Source: Bromus sterilis
Taxonomy: Eukaryota; Streptophyta; Magnoliopsida; Poales; Poaceae
Assembly (NCBI GenBank): GCA_950022295.1
Contig: OX465600.1
Span: 288,717,782 to 288,781,781, forward strand
Length of the DNA stretch: 64,000 nt
Reading direction: 5' to 3'
The notes beneath the pieces are model-generated. The model saw nothing but the letters and a program-made list of their open reading frames with translations, made no database searches and was not told the DNA's origin. The translations under genes were made by a program, and so were the position numbers. This document shows, one piece after another, positions 49,548-60,535 of the stretch. Within the stretch, counting starts at the first letter, position 1. Every line of letters starts with the position of its first letter.

Positions 49548-49947
49548 GTATCTATTATTTCTGATATCTCCATGCATGTTTTGTGTGATATTTCTATGTT
49601 TTATATACACTTTCATACACTTTTGATCATATTTGGACTAACCTATTAACTCAGTGCACCCTAGTGACAGTTCCTGTTTTCTGCTGTTTTTCTATTTCAG
49701 GTTTCCCCGTATTAAAAATGCTACAAAAATTCCGGGAAAATAAAATAAAAAATCAGCGCTTCGAAAGCTTAGGGAATCACCGAGGAGGGGCCAGAGGGGA
49801 CCCACCAGGGCCCCAGGCGCCCTCCCGGCGCGACCAGGAGTGGGGCCGCGCTAGGGGGCCGCCTGGACCCCTGGTGGCCCCCCTTCGCCTATATTTATCT
49901 CCCGTCACGGAAACCCTGAAGACAAAACCCTTTTTTGCGATCTAGCC
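49548..49947 (+). repeat. First part of the host Athila 3' LTR
   Basis: It matches the 5' LTR from TATCTATAATTT through the GC-rich 'ggggccagaggggacc' block and CGCCTATATTTATC. The LTR start and the polypurine tract before it are missing: 'ctcgaggACG' passes directly into 'TATCTAT'. The LTR continues at 51975-53209 after the copia solo LTR. Confidence 0.85.
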
Positions 49948-51974
49948 TGTTGGATATATGCTCTAGAGGCAAATAATATATGATTATTCCAATATATCTA
50001 AGCAAGTTCATAACCAGTTTCATACCGTGCTAGAACTGTATCAGTGAAACAATGATACATGTGTGGTATAGAAACCCCCAGTGTTGCTAGTTAGCCTCTA
50101 TTTCAATAACTAGTTCATGGTCAACGTGATGGTCGTGGTTTCGCGATCATGGACAATTAAGTCTCTTGACTGTGAGGTCACCTCACTGGATGAGTGACGT
50201 GATGAACATTACCCAAAGTAAGCACTACAGTATGATCAAACTTTTGAAGGTTCAGTGTTGTAATTACAGAAGGTAGTAGACCGTTCCTTTGACCGTGAGT
50301 ACGTGCATAATTGCTATCTTCCCGGATGCTTTGACTTACATCCCACCACCTGACTAAAATATGCGGGTCATAACGGTTGTATCTTGGGTATTCCGTGGAG
50401 ATATGTTGAGGAGTATTGTTACAAGAGCGGGATTTGTCAATCCATGTGATGGATAGATACTCAGGGCCCACTCGGTGAGATTCCATCCATAAAGCTGCAT
50501 CGTGTGACTAGGCCACGGGGATGAATATCACGGGAACGAGTGAATAAGGATTTGTTCAGAACAAGGTTGAACCATACATAGGATGTCATTGATCGAATCT
50601 CGGAAACAATGCAGTATCGCTGAAAAAGGTAATGCTATACGACGTAAGGTCCAATCGGTATTGATATCCGGAATGCACAGGGGTCATTATGGGCATCCAG
50701 GTCCCGCTGATGATCATTGACCATAGCCTCATCTCGGTCATGACTGGAGTGTTCTCGGACTGTAGGGTAACACACTTAAGGGCTCGATGAAATCGGAGAC
50801 CTTTTCGGAACTATCGGAGTTACCGGAGAATAAAGGAAGCAGTACCGGAAAAGTTCCGTGTTGACCCGAAGGAGTTTCGGAGTGAGCCGGAAGGTGTTCC
50901 GGAGCACCGGGAGAAGGAATAATATGTTTTAGTTATTAATTAATTGAATTAATAATTAAATACATTTTAATTTATTTAATATTAAAAAGTGATATGGGCC
51001 TTATTTATGAAAGATGCCCATTAGGGGAATAAAGGGAAAAAGAAAAAGAAAAAAAAGGAAAGGAAGGGGGAGGCGCCATGGGCCCTAGGGCCCATGAGGG
51101 GTGCACCCCCCTCCCCCTTGGCCGGCCACCTCCCCTTAGCAAAGGGACTTTAGTCCCACATTGCTAAGGCTGGTTGTAATGGGTAGTATCATAAGTTGGT
51201 ATCATGCATATGATACTAGTGCATGATACTACTCCCGTAATGCATAGTATCATATAATAGTATCATAAGTAGTAGTATTTATTGCCATGCAAGACACATA
51301 GTAGTATTGCATTTAACATGATACGGTACCATAATATGATACTACATCCTCTCTTTCCTCATTAAATTGCTTGCCACCTCATCAAAATTGCTTAGTTGGC
51401 ATCTATGATACTACATATGATACTCCCATTACGGGAGAGGGGTTGACTCCCTCCCCTCCCCCTATATAAAGGCATGTAGGGTGGACTTTTTAAACACACA
51501 GAAATTCGTGAGAAAATAAATATTGCTCCGAATTGAGATCGGTTTTCTCCGGTCTTCTCCCCTTCCTCGTCTCTTCCACGGTGGGCCCCCTTGTTTGGGG
51601 CCTATAGTGGGATTGAGGCATCTCTGCTACACGGAGGCCGTCTGCTGCCGAAACTCCGGTTCCGGAGGTCTACTTTCGCCACCTTCGCTGGATCGGAGAT
51701 CGGAGGTCGTCATCGAGTATCGTACGTGTGCGAGTACTACGAGGTGCTACACGTGTGGCACTACACCCATCCGGGTGCTAACACTGCTAGGGGGTTGTGA
51801 AACTTGTTCGACTACACTAGCCACGTTTGCGGGAACGTTTCCCGCGCAACGGACTACACCCCGAGGTATGTTATTCCGCACTCCTTTCCATTACGGTAAT
51901 ACGACTAGCTAGATCTTGGGTTATGGGAAACGCTAGTTAGGAAAATTTTGTGTTTTCCACTGCGCACCCCAACA
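49948..51974 (+). mobile_element. Copia solo LTR inside the host Athila 3' LTR
   Basis: It starts TGTTGGATATATGC and ends CGCACCCCAACA, the same family as the copia LTRs at 15462 and 22021 but in the plus orientation and more diverged. The flanks are TAGCC (49943-49947) and TCGCC (51975-51979). The uninterrupted LTR reads TCGCC, so the left copy has mutated once. No internal sequence or second LTR is present, which indicates recombination between LTRs. It is 2027 bp long instead of 1742 mainly because a MITE sits in it. TATATAAAGG near 51472 is the likely TATA box. Confidence 0.9.
51168..51432. mobile_element. MITE inside the copia solo LTR
   Basis: About 265 bp present here but absent from the copia LTRs at 15462 and 22021. 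Its ends are imperfect inverted copies (GTAATGGGTAGTATCATA against GTAATGGGAGTATCATA), and the interior is full of AGTATCAT/ATGATACT words. The left outer bases GGCTGGTT match ends common in grass MITEs. The right outer bases differ (CTCTCCC), so border and superfamily are uncertain. Confidence 0.7.
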
Positions 51975-53209
51975 TCGCCTATGTTCCTCCGCTGCCGCGC
52001 TTCCAAGATCGGGAGCGCCAGCAGACCTCTTCCCGGCACCCTGTCGGAGGGGTATTGACCTCTGGAAGCTTCTCCACCACCATGGACGCTTCCGGGATGA
52101 TCCGTGAGTAGTCCACCTTGGACCATGGGTCCATGATCAGTAGCTATGTGATGTTCTCCTCCTCTCTTTGTTCTTCATGGATTAGACCTTGTGAGCTTCC
52201 CTACATGATCAAGGTACATATGTAATTCTTTCTGCTGTTTCAATGCTGAGTTTTCTGGGATCTGATGGATTATGAGACTATGTTCAGATTGTGGTTGAGT
52301 AATATATTTGGTTCTTATCTTTTATATTTTTGTTCTTGAGTAATTATTGCATGTTCTCTGTTGCTGTTTATTGCTTTAGCCAAGTAGTAGGTAGTGACTC
52401 CAAGAGGGAGCGTTATGCTTGATTATGGGTTCATGCCCCCTGATGACTAGCTTGAGTGACAGAAACATGAGTCTAGGGGATGTGTTGTTGCCAGAAGGGG
52501 GAAAACAACGGTGCTTGTAATCGCGGTTGCAAGGATTATTTACTTTACGCAAAGTTATTTTAATGCAGTTGTCTGTTGCTTTGGGTTTACACTTTGGGTG
52601 GGGCTCGCAACTTAATACCAGCGAGATGTTCTGGATAGATATCTCAAGGTGGATGATTAGTAGTAGATCAAGATGGATTTCGTTTTACTTATTTTGGTGT
52701 ATCGCCCATACTTTTGAGCCTCTTCCTTTCTTTGTAGCATAGTTATCATTGGTTTGCGCCTGTAATCCTGTCAATTGCCCAGCTATGATTTATTTATCTC
52801 GCATAACAGTTTTATCTTTTTCTGGGAGAGAGACATCACTAGTGAACATCATGGGACCCCGATCCATATTTCCATCACTGTTTACACGCTCAATTTATTT
52901 CGTGCTTTTACTTTCCAGTCGCAATTATCACTACCTATTATCTGTTACGTTGATCCTTTGTAAACAGCAAGGCCGGAGAGATTGACAGCCTCTCTGTACT
53001 CGTTGGGAGAAAAGTCATTTGTTGTGTGTGAAGGTCCAGGCGAAGCAAGTGATTTTCAACGGCGCATCACTTGTCGAACCACCTACTTGTCGTTGTCGGA
53101 GTCCTATGGGAGACGATCTTTTCAACCTTGGTATCTTTGCCAAGGAAAATCTTGCTGCTACACTACATCCAACCTTCCACTTGGGATAACCAACGAGGGG
53201 TTAGCATTA
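51975..53209 (+). repeat. Second part of the host Athila 3' LTR
   Basis: It continues from the TCGCC target site to TTAGCATTA at 53209, followed by the ACATT duplication of the host element. It aligns with 35030-36259. Confidence 0.88.
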
Positions 53210-53371
53210 ACATTGATGTGGAAACCGAACATTCAACCATAGTTGCAAAAATCCGTCAACATTTCAATAGAAATTTGTCAGAGTCAAATAAATCCGAACA
53301 AAATTTATTGAAATCCGAAGAATGTGCGTGCGTTCATTAGGGGTAAATGTGTGTTCATAAAGATAAGTGTA

Positions 53372-53658
53372 TTTTTTTAAGAACACAGTACAACACAGAC
53401 GTTCACATACACCCACTCCTATGAACGCATACACGCACACCCTACCCTTATGAGCATCTTCGCAATACTTAGCCGGCACTTCATCTTGAAATTAAAGAAG
53501 TCGTCTTCGACGAAAACGTCTCCTTCCACTGAAAATACATCGCCGGAAGCCCTAGAATAAATCCGAAAAAATGCGAGCACTAATATCAAATTTGGAATTT
53601 GAATTCTGGTGGACTGAGAATACCCAGTCCACCAACCAACTCGACCCCAGGTTGATTC
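53372..53658 (-). mobile_element. tRNA-derived SINE-like element
   Basis: On the minus strand the unit begins CGAATCAACCTGGGGTCGAG and ends with an A7 tail (T7 at 53372-53378). Near its start it has GTTGGTTGGTGGACT, which resembles a pol III A box. About 35 bases on is GAATTCAAATTCC, which resembles a B box (GGTTCAAATCC). This layout (tRNA-like head, unrelated body, A tail) fits a SINE such as the Au family of Triticeae; the family name is from memory. A clear flanking duplication was not found. Confidence 0.5.
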
Positions 53659-53956
53659 GTATATGTGAGCATCTACGATTGTATTGTGTTTAAGAAAAAC
53701 AAGAAAAATGCTCAACATGGAAATTGTGCTTCTTGTAAAGGTAAAAAAAAAACTGAACCGTCTCAAACCAAGGTCGTATGCAACTTGTCAAGTGGAAGTT
53801 ATGATTTTCTCAACCCAAAGTCGTATGTAACTTGTGAAGCCGAAAATTATGATTTTTTATGACCAATTTGTTTGAATTAAGGTACGTTTAAAGATTTGAA
53901 AGAACATTGAGACCCCTTTCTTGTACAGTAGAAGGGAAAAAAATTCAGTCGCCTCA

Positions 53957-54752
53957 TTTAAATCTTAAAGGTTAAGGGAACTAGAGGGTCTTACATCCTC
54001 CTCTCTCCTGATTTGATCTTGCTGTCGGCCGTTGGATCAGTTGAGTGCACAAATTCAACCTAACCCAGCCTCCTCTCGTTTCCTCCTCCTCCTCTCTCCC
54101 CTTCTCCCATGTGCCGCCTCCTCCCCTCTCCCGATCCCCTTTCCTCTAGGACGGCGTCCTCGTTCGACCCGCCGCCGTCCGGCGGTCTCCGCCATCGTGC
54201 TAGCTACCAAAATGCCCCTTCCTCCTCCTCTACCTTCTTGTCCGCTTTGATTCGTCTATTTCGTCCTCCTCTGGTCGCCCCCTTTGCTTCTTGGTGACTA
54301 GGGTTTCAGTAGTATGGTGCTCTCCGGTCGCCGGTGTGCTGTGGCCGGCTCCCGATCAAGTGCGGCGTTTAAATCTTAAAGGTTAAGGGAACTAGAGGGC
54401 CTCACAGCCCTCCTCAGGGGCAACGTACGCGCTTGTTGTCGGCCGTTGGATCAGTTGAGTGCACAAATGCAACCTAACCCAGCCTCCTCTCTCTTGTTTC
54501 CTCCTCCTCCCCTCTCCCGATCCTCTTTCCTCTAGGACGGCGTCCTCGTTCGATCCGTCGCTGTCCGGCGGTCTCCGCCATCGTTCTAGCTACCAAAATT
54601 CCCCTTCCTCCTCCTCTACCTTCTTGTTCGCTTTGATTCGTCTATTTCGTCCTCCTTTGGTCGCCCCCTTTGCTTCTTGGTGGCTAGGATTTCAGTAGTA
54701 TGGTGCTCTCCGGTCGCCGGTGTGCTGTGGCCGGCTCCCGACCAAGCGCGGC
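53957..54752 (+). repeat. Tandem duplication of a promoter/5'-UTR-like block
   Basis: Copy 1 is 53957-54367 and copy 2 is 54368-54752. Both run from TTTAAATCTTAAAGGTTAAG to 'ccggctcccga(t/c)caag(t/c)gcggc'. Each contains 'cggccgttggatcagttgag', a CT-rich leader and 'cctctaggacggcgtcctcg'. They differ by scattered substitutions and by about 26 bp in length. The CT-rich and CCG-rich composition is like a grass 5' UTR, and the ankyrin-like frame starts just after copy 2. Confidence 0.85.
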
Positions 54753-54771
54753 ACGGAGGTAGTGGCCATGT

Positions 54772-54948
54772 ATGTGTGCCATCCTGGGGCTCGAGGTGGT
54801 GCGCTGCGACATGGCCGCGGAGGCCGACGATCCCGGGGAGACGCCGCTCCTGGCCGCTGCCGAGAGGGGGCAACTCAAGGTGGTGGTGGAGCTGCCCCGG
54901 CACCTCGTCTCCCCTTCCATCGCCCCCACTCCCCCTTCCTTGTCGTAG
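54772..54948 (+). pseudogene. Ankyrin-repeat-like N-terminal gene fragment
   Basis: The 58-codon frame from ATG 54772 contains ADDPGETPLLAAAERGQLKVV followed by VEL. This is one almost canonical ankyrin repeat (x-G-x-T-P-L-h-x-A-A-x-x-G-x-h-x-h-V-x-x-L), preceded by an acidic stretch as in plant ankyrin membrane proteins of the ITN1 type. The next repeat is not there: the frame turns into Pro/Ser-rich residues and stops at 54948. The frame continuing to 55105 has no ankyrin consensus. It is probably a truncated gene copy or a captured fragment. It is short, so chance similarity is not fully excluded. Confidence 0.5.
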
Positions 54949-55179
54949 TCGCTGCATCAAGGGACGCCCACGGCTGACGGGCAGGGGCACTTCCGTGCTT
55001 GCTGCTACCATGATGCAAGCCATCAGGAGAGGAGCCAGCCCTGCAACACTCGACGGAGCCGTGCGAGGCTGCGTCTTCCATGGACTGCAGATCCTAGGCA
55101 ACTGAGGTATGCCCTCCTCTTCTTCATGTCTTCCCTATCCTGTCAATGTGATGCTATTATTATTCAGTCGTCTGTGGTA

Positions 55180-56720
55180 TTAATTCAAGTGATTTGCAGA
55201 TTTGATGGAATCGCTACAACAACAATTAGAAGAGACTGCCTTGCAGGTTCACCTTCTACTGTTTACATATGCAAAGAGTGATGCTTGTTTCTCACTAATA
55301 AATGAGTTAATTAAGTGGGAAAAATTAGTAAACTATATGGATTTCATAGTGCAGTAGGTTGTATGTTTACCATTTTCATTGGCTTGACTTTTCTTTCTCG
55401 GGGTGAGAAGAAAGGAAAGAGGAACAAGAGGAACAAGAAGAGCAAGGAGGATGTTGCCGATGACAATGTGGGAGGTGCTTAGTTTCTCATTTTCAACTTG
55501 TGGCTTAAGATAATTTTTCCTGTACTTCGTAGACTTTAGGTTTGCATTTTTGCATTCTTTGGTTTGTGTTTCTGTTAGTTGTGTTTTGCCAATTTTTATT
55601 AGATCAGTGGTACAAATTTGCTTAAGAGTGGTTAATAATATTGTGGTGTGCTTATAGATATCCAAGACTACGTTGAAAATATGGAACAGGGTAACAAAGA
55701 TGAGCTGAAATTGGGTGAGGATGAATTGGTACTGCATACTTTGTGGGCATAACACTTTAACCTTCCTATATTCATGGATCCTAGGTACTCGAAGGGAGGT
55801 CATATTGCTTGCAGCACCCTTGGGTGTTATTAACCGTTCACAGACTGATACCAACACAAATGTTGACATGCTTGCAGCACGTCGCAAAGAACAAGAGTAC
55901 TTTGAAAGTAGTCCTGATTATGGTCACTTAATACATAAAGTAGTGCCGAGTATATTGCTAAGCTTCTGTCACAGGTTAGGGCATTTGCTCTCGTGGTTTA
56001 CTGTGCCCAAAATTTCAATTTTGCATAAACTGATTGCTAACGCACTTCCATTTATTTATCCAGCATTTAGAGGTTGTTATAAAATCCAAATTATTAGTGC
56101 CTTGTGCAGCATTATTAGTGCCTTGTGCAATGCAATATATGTGATATCTTCTCGATAATGTATTGAGTATCTACATGTACATACAATACAAGTGAAGTTT
56201 GTGTTTATCTTGTGACGAGTTAATGTAGTCACACCCTTCTCAATATTAAAAATCTTGTTCTCACTCTTTGTTGTTGCTACAGAAATTTGCTGGTGATGTA
56301 TCTCCAAGGAGAAAACAAGTTCTGGAGTATGATGCATATGAAGATTACCAACCTATAAAGTCTGATAGTGAGGAAGATGTAGATGAATCTCCTAATGAAC
56401 AGAAAAGATGGCTATGACTCTGCGGAAGAAGAAGCAAGTAGGAAGTCCTCAGAAGTAAAAGATTCTGTATGTAAAAAGACTTGTCATCATCTATTATACT
56501 TACAGGATATGAGCTGTACATATATTATTTTCTGCGATATTTTTTATTAGTTTTGTATTTGTCTTGCTTCATGAGGTAATGTCGATTTTACTTAGCATGA
56601 AGTTGCATTTCTTTGTTATGCTTACCGTGGACTTATTTTGTTTGCTGCAGCAGGTGGTGGACATGGCTTTCTTTGCAGAAGATTTCCATCATTTAGCAAG
56701 GTACTTCTATTGGCATATAT
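55180..56720 (+). pseudogene. Exon-like segments of an unidentified gene or gene fragment
   Basis: Several short open blocks lie between plausible splice signals. They are LMESLQQQLEETALQ before GT (55203-55248), a Lys-rich GEKKGKRNKRNKKSKEDVADD (55402 on), DIQDYVENMEQGNKDELKL (55660-55714), and a longer block with LLAAPLGVINRSQTDTN and EYFESSPDYGHLIHKVVPS (about 55784-55975). A further block has KFAGDVSPRRKQVLEYDAYE and an acidic continuation (56282-56417), and the last is QVVDMAFFAEDFHHLA (56651-56697). I do not recognise the protein and could not fit all blocks into one continuous frame. They may be decayed exons of the gene begun by the ankyrin-like frame, or transposon-captured pieces. 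Confidence 0.35.
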
Positions 56721-57947
56721 GATCCTCCGGGTGCCTAGAGAATACTCCTTGCATAAGAAAGAAAAAAGAACCAATCGTCTTGTGAAAGAGGTTGTCCCAG
56801 GCTGGCTCTATGTTTTTATGTTGTTGGCTTGCTACTCTTATCTCTGAAAATTACGTTGGCTGCTATGAGTGTGTCACTACAGATCGTCATTCATTTCTAG
56901 CACACTTCACTAATACTTCGTTTTTGTGTGATGCCCTGGTAGTTGGAATGTTGCATTTCTTTTGTGACACCATTGTAGTTGGAGATCTTACCAGCACATA
57001 TCTTCGTCGACTTATTTGCCTCTGGTACTTATTATTACTTAGTTACTGCGCTCATTATCAAAATCACAACATGAAGTGATACTGAACTAACCAAAGAAAG
57101 CTTGCTTGCTGTTTTATTTGTATTTGATCAACATGGTTAATTTGGTTTGTTCCCTCTCGGCATGTATTCATTGTACACTGGAAGCACTTGATTCTTAAAA
57201 TATTCGTTGTTGTTATCCATGTAAACTAACTTTAAGCATCAACTATTTTTTCTTCCAAAAAGTTGCCTCCTTTAATTTCTTATAAAGATCTGCTAGCAAA
57301 ACCATAGTCAGATATTTTTTATTTTACTCAATTGTTTGCCTTTCTTTTGGTATTTATTCCACTGAAAAATGATGCACAATAGATGGAATTATTATGCTAA
57401 AAGTTTAGAAGCATATTGAGATTAACTACTTGCATATGTTAAGCGAGAGGAAGAAAGAATTTGTCCATTGATTTATAGGAAAAAAACTGAATCCTACTTG
57501 AAAAGAACGATGAAGCGTCTTCACCTTCACGTGCTTACTAGGTAGTGCAAAGTGTTTAGCCACTCTTCTACAGCTTTATATATTTTATCAGGAATGAAGG
57601 AACTAAACATTTAGCTGCTTGTTTTGGGATCCGGCTCTAGCTTGCGCACATCTGTAATTGGGTTTGCGTAACCTCAGGTTAATTTTAAGCTATCCATTTA
57701 TCTTCTTTGGTTCCTTATGTTGGTTACTGAAGAAGATAATGATCTGAATAAATAAATCTTGTACCTTAATTCTTTGTTTTTTATCTACGGAATCGGCTCT
57801 TAATATTTATAGTTTTTATTTAGTTGGAAGTTAGATTCTATTTTTTCTGAATCAACTTTGTATATTTACGGAATAACTTTTGTCGGTAATGATGCCTCAT
57901 TTCTCCTCTGCCAGTTGTAATTAGAATGGATCGAGATAGCGTGAAAG
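56721..57947. other. AT-rich intergenic or intronic sequence, nothing recognised
   Basis: Only short frames (for example 56792-57079) occur, with no motif. No terminal repeats or RNA genes were seen. Confidence 0.5.
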
Positions 57948-58043
57948 AAGCGCATAAGAAAGGCTTAGGTGGCTGGAAATAAGCGCATGAGGAAGGCGGT
58001 GACTGGAAATAAGCGCATGAGGAAGGCTTAGGTGGCTGGAAAG
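57948..58043 (+). repeat. Three tandem repeats of 33, 30 and 33 bp
   Basis: Units start AAGCGCAT(A/G)AGGAAGGC and end GGCTGGAAA(T/G). All lengths are multiples of three. In the frame of the repeats (KRMRKA...VAGK) the sequence runs on into an open stretch KRCVHLKLYIWRGVVPLATK and then LERNAP before a stop at about 58136. This suggests the 3' end of a decayed coding sequence with an expanded Lys/Arg-rich segment. Two of the three units have an in-frame TAG. Confidence 0.6.
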
Positions 58044-59368
58044 AAGCGTTGTGTTCATCTCAAATTGTATATTTGGCGTGGTGTCGTTCCTCTTGCTACT
58101 AAGTTCGGTCTTAAGTTGGAGAGAAATGCACCTTAATGATAACTCACATTGTAGTAGATTGTAGTTTTCAGCACATAAACTGTTCTGATGTATGTCACAC
58201 TGGCATCTTGGTAAATTATTGTGTTCACTTTTGAAACGAATATATTATGTGTTATATGGTCCATGAATTGCATTCTTCTAGATCGCCAAAGGAAGATAGA
58301 TTTTTTGTAAGTTGATGATTTAACAAAAATAAATGCCTATAGAAAAGTATTATCTTGCGATATATTAGTGTTTGACATCAGGCATGTACATTACTGAGCA
58401 TTTAGCAAGTGGCATCCAATTCAATTAGATTAAACTCAAAAGCAATAGTTGCCTTCTATTTTAGTTTAGGTTCAGATCCGGCTGTTGTTCATTGTCAGTT
58501 CTAGAAATAACTCATATCCAATTTACTCCCGGTTCAGTTTTGTGACATTTAGTCAGGTTCAATTAGAACCAGTAAGTGTCATCCAGTTCAATTAATTAAA
58601 ATTCATAATTGTGGTCATTTTCCAGATAATAGCTTTCTCAATTAACTATTTAGGTGACCATCGTTAGATAAAGAAGCACAAAGCTGCTCTCAAAAAAAAA
58701 AAAAAAAGAAGCACAAAGCTAGGATAGAATGCAATGGGCGCTGTCACTGCGCTAGAGATATGATCATAGGTAAGAAACTTAACTTGTACCCTTGCTACTC
58801 CTTATGACATATACATTAGATTGATTTCTTTCCTTGCATGCCAACACTACTTCCTATCAATCTGAATGTGCCTTCGCAGGGAAGTTGGAAATATCACTGT
58901 AAAATCGAATGCGGAGAAGTTGGAAATATCATTGTGTGAAATCGAGCTCTTGAAGAGGCTTTTCAAATCATCGAAAGCTATTATCAAGAACTACGTGTGA
59001 GAAATGAAAAGAACTTTTGTCACTCTTGAAAAAAGAATGGTCAGTAACTTATTTGTGTTGCAGTATATATACCAATGGTTTAATGTGGTAAGATAGTTAA
59101 AATAGCATTTCCTGTAAATCCGCAGTACTTCTTTGTTCCGTTCATAAAATAATATGTTATGGACTATATTTCTTCACTGACTAAGAAAATGCAAATCAAA
59201 TTTTTGACTTGGGCTGTTTAAGAGGGAGTGTGTTTCATGAAGGGACATGACAATAGAGGCACTATCACAACTAACTCATCTTAGTTTGTTAAGTCCGCAA
59301 AGATCTCTGAAGTCCGCATCTGTGTCTTTTCCTTCCGCACTGGAAAAGGGAAATCGTAGTTCAATGAT
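58044..59368. other. Intergenic sequence with short protein-like islands
   Basis: 58044-58138 holds the protein-like tail described with the tandem repeat. An A-run of 17 bases (58690-58706) separates two partial copies of 'agaagcacaaagct'. At 58914-58990 a frame KLEISLCEIELLKRLFKSS continues AIIKNYV and then stops; it faintly recalls the first helix of calcineurin B-like proteins. Nothing is complete. Confidence 0.4.
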
Positions 59369-59630
59369 CCTGTTTGGTTCAGCTTTGTCAGTCAGATTTC
59401 AGAAATTCATAACTGAACCAAACAGGGATTCCACCAAAAAGCGAACCTTCAAACAATTTTGTTGACGGATTTCACCAAATCGCAGCCGGAAAATACATGT
59501 ACGGGCGAACCAAAGAGCGAACATTTGAACGATTTCTGAAAATCTTCTGCGGAAAATCGAAATCCGCCCGGAAGGTGCTTTCGATTTTCCGCAGCAGATT
59601 TTCAGAGATCCACATCCGAACCAAACAGGG
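59369..59630. mobile_element. Foldback or MITE-like element with CCTGTTTGGTTC ends
   Basis: The left end CCTGTTTGGTTC and the right end GAACCAAACAGGGCC are inverted, a pairing common in grass MITEs. A second inverted copy (CTGAACCAAACAGGG) lies at 59413-59427. Inside, 59535-59606 forms a long hairpin: TCTGAAAATCTTCTGCGGAA and its continuation pair with TTCCGCAGCAGATTTTCAGA and its upstream bases, giving arms of about 28 bp. No flanking duplication could be fixed. Confidence 0.55.
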
Positions 59631-59951
59631 CCAATATTCATAGGATTTTAGTAGGTTAGTATATCAATCATTGTTTCAAAATTTGATAAGTTAATCAACA
59701 ACTCAGCCAGTTAATCGCTACTCGGTGGGTCACCGAATAGCTGATTACTTGAAATATCAGCAGAATAACTGTAAATTTTCCTTACTTATCGCTATTCGGC
59801 ACCCGATCGAGCAGATACCGGTTACCGATATCTTGAACAATGATATAAATCAGATTTATGTACTGAACTGTAATTAGTAATTTTGCTTCCTAAGCTAGGT
59901 TGCTATGTTTGTTAATGGATCTTCCAAGATGATACTCCGCGCCTTGCTGCG

Positions 59952-60535
59952 GGAATTGATCGCTCTATATTTCAATAAAATTTAATTATGTAAAATTTAA
60001 ATATTTAGATTAATAACAAACAAACCAAAAATTAAAAAACACATACAATTTATTATATTTGATTGTGTTTAGTCATTGATTTTTTTGAATATATGTATAA
60101 TAAGAGAATAAAAAATATATTTTTATGCATGGTTGTATGTTGAGGTGGTCCTTATCCCATCTGTAATTGTGTGGTGATGTGACATGCTTGTATGTTGAGA
60201 TAAATAAGTTAGTGGGGATCACGGCAATTGATCGTCTTATATTTTAACAAAATTTAATTACGTGAATTTTAAATATTTAGATTAATAATAGATGAACCAC
60301 AAATTTAAAAACACATACAACTTACTATATTTGATTGTGTATATTTATAAATTATTTTTTGAATATAAGTATAGTAAGGGAATGAAAAATATTTTTCTAT
60401 GCATAGTTGCATGTTGTGGTGGGTCTTGTCTCATGCATGGTTGCATGTTGAGGTGGACCTTATCCCAATCATAATTGTGTGGTGATGTGGCATGTTTGCA
60501 TGTTGAGATAGATAAGATAGTGGGGATGATCTATT
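59952..60535. repeat. Direct duplication of an AT-rich block
   Basis: Copy 1 (59952-60221) and copy 2 (60223-60535) share 'aattgatcg', 'aaaatttaatta', 'aaatatttagattaata', 'aaaacacatacaa', 'tatttgattgtg' and 'gtggtgatgtg(a/g)catg', ending 'agtggggat'. Copy 2 has an extra internal 'catgcatggttgcatgttg' segment. The bases before copy 1 (cgcgccttgctgcggg) resemble a GC-rich hairpin often found at ends of grass transposons. The element type is not resolved. Confidence 0.65.

Larger units (their letters stand above)
34618..53209 (+). mobile_element. Athila-like gypsy element (GAG-PR only), host of two further insertions
   Basis: The 5' LTR is 34618-36259. The 3' LTR is split into 49548-49947 and 51975-53209. 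The flanking 5-bp duplication is ACATT (34613-34617, 53210-53214). The first base pair of the ends is worn (TCATACG instead of TGATACG; ...GCATTA instead of GCATCA). Removing the nested Athila (40917-49208) and the copia solo LTR (49948-51974) leaves about 8.26 kb, close to the 8.29 kb of the nested relative. The interior encodes gag-protease with stops, then 2.5 kb without coding capacity. The left border of the 3' LTR and its polypurine tract are deleted. Confidence 0.88.

Noticed and set aside
15372..53209. CRISPR array or prokaryotic mobile system
   Set aside because: Repeats here are long LTRs and inverted nested elements with 5-bp duplications. No short regularly spaced repeats or cas-like genes were seen.
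54616..55105. 161-codon minus ORF opposite the ankyrin-like frame
   Set aside because: GC-rich antisense frame without motif; the sense strand gives a recognisable ankyrin repeat.
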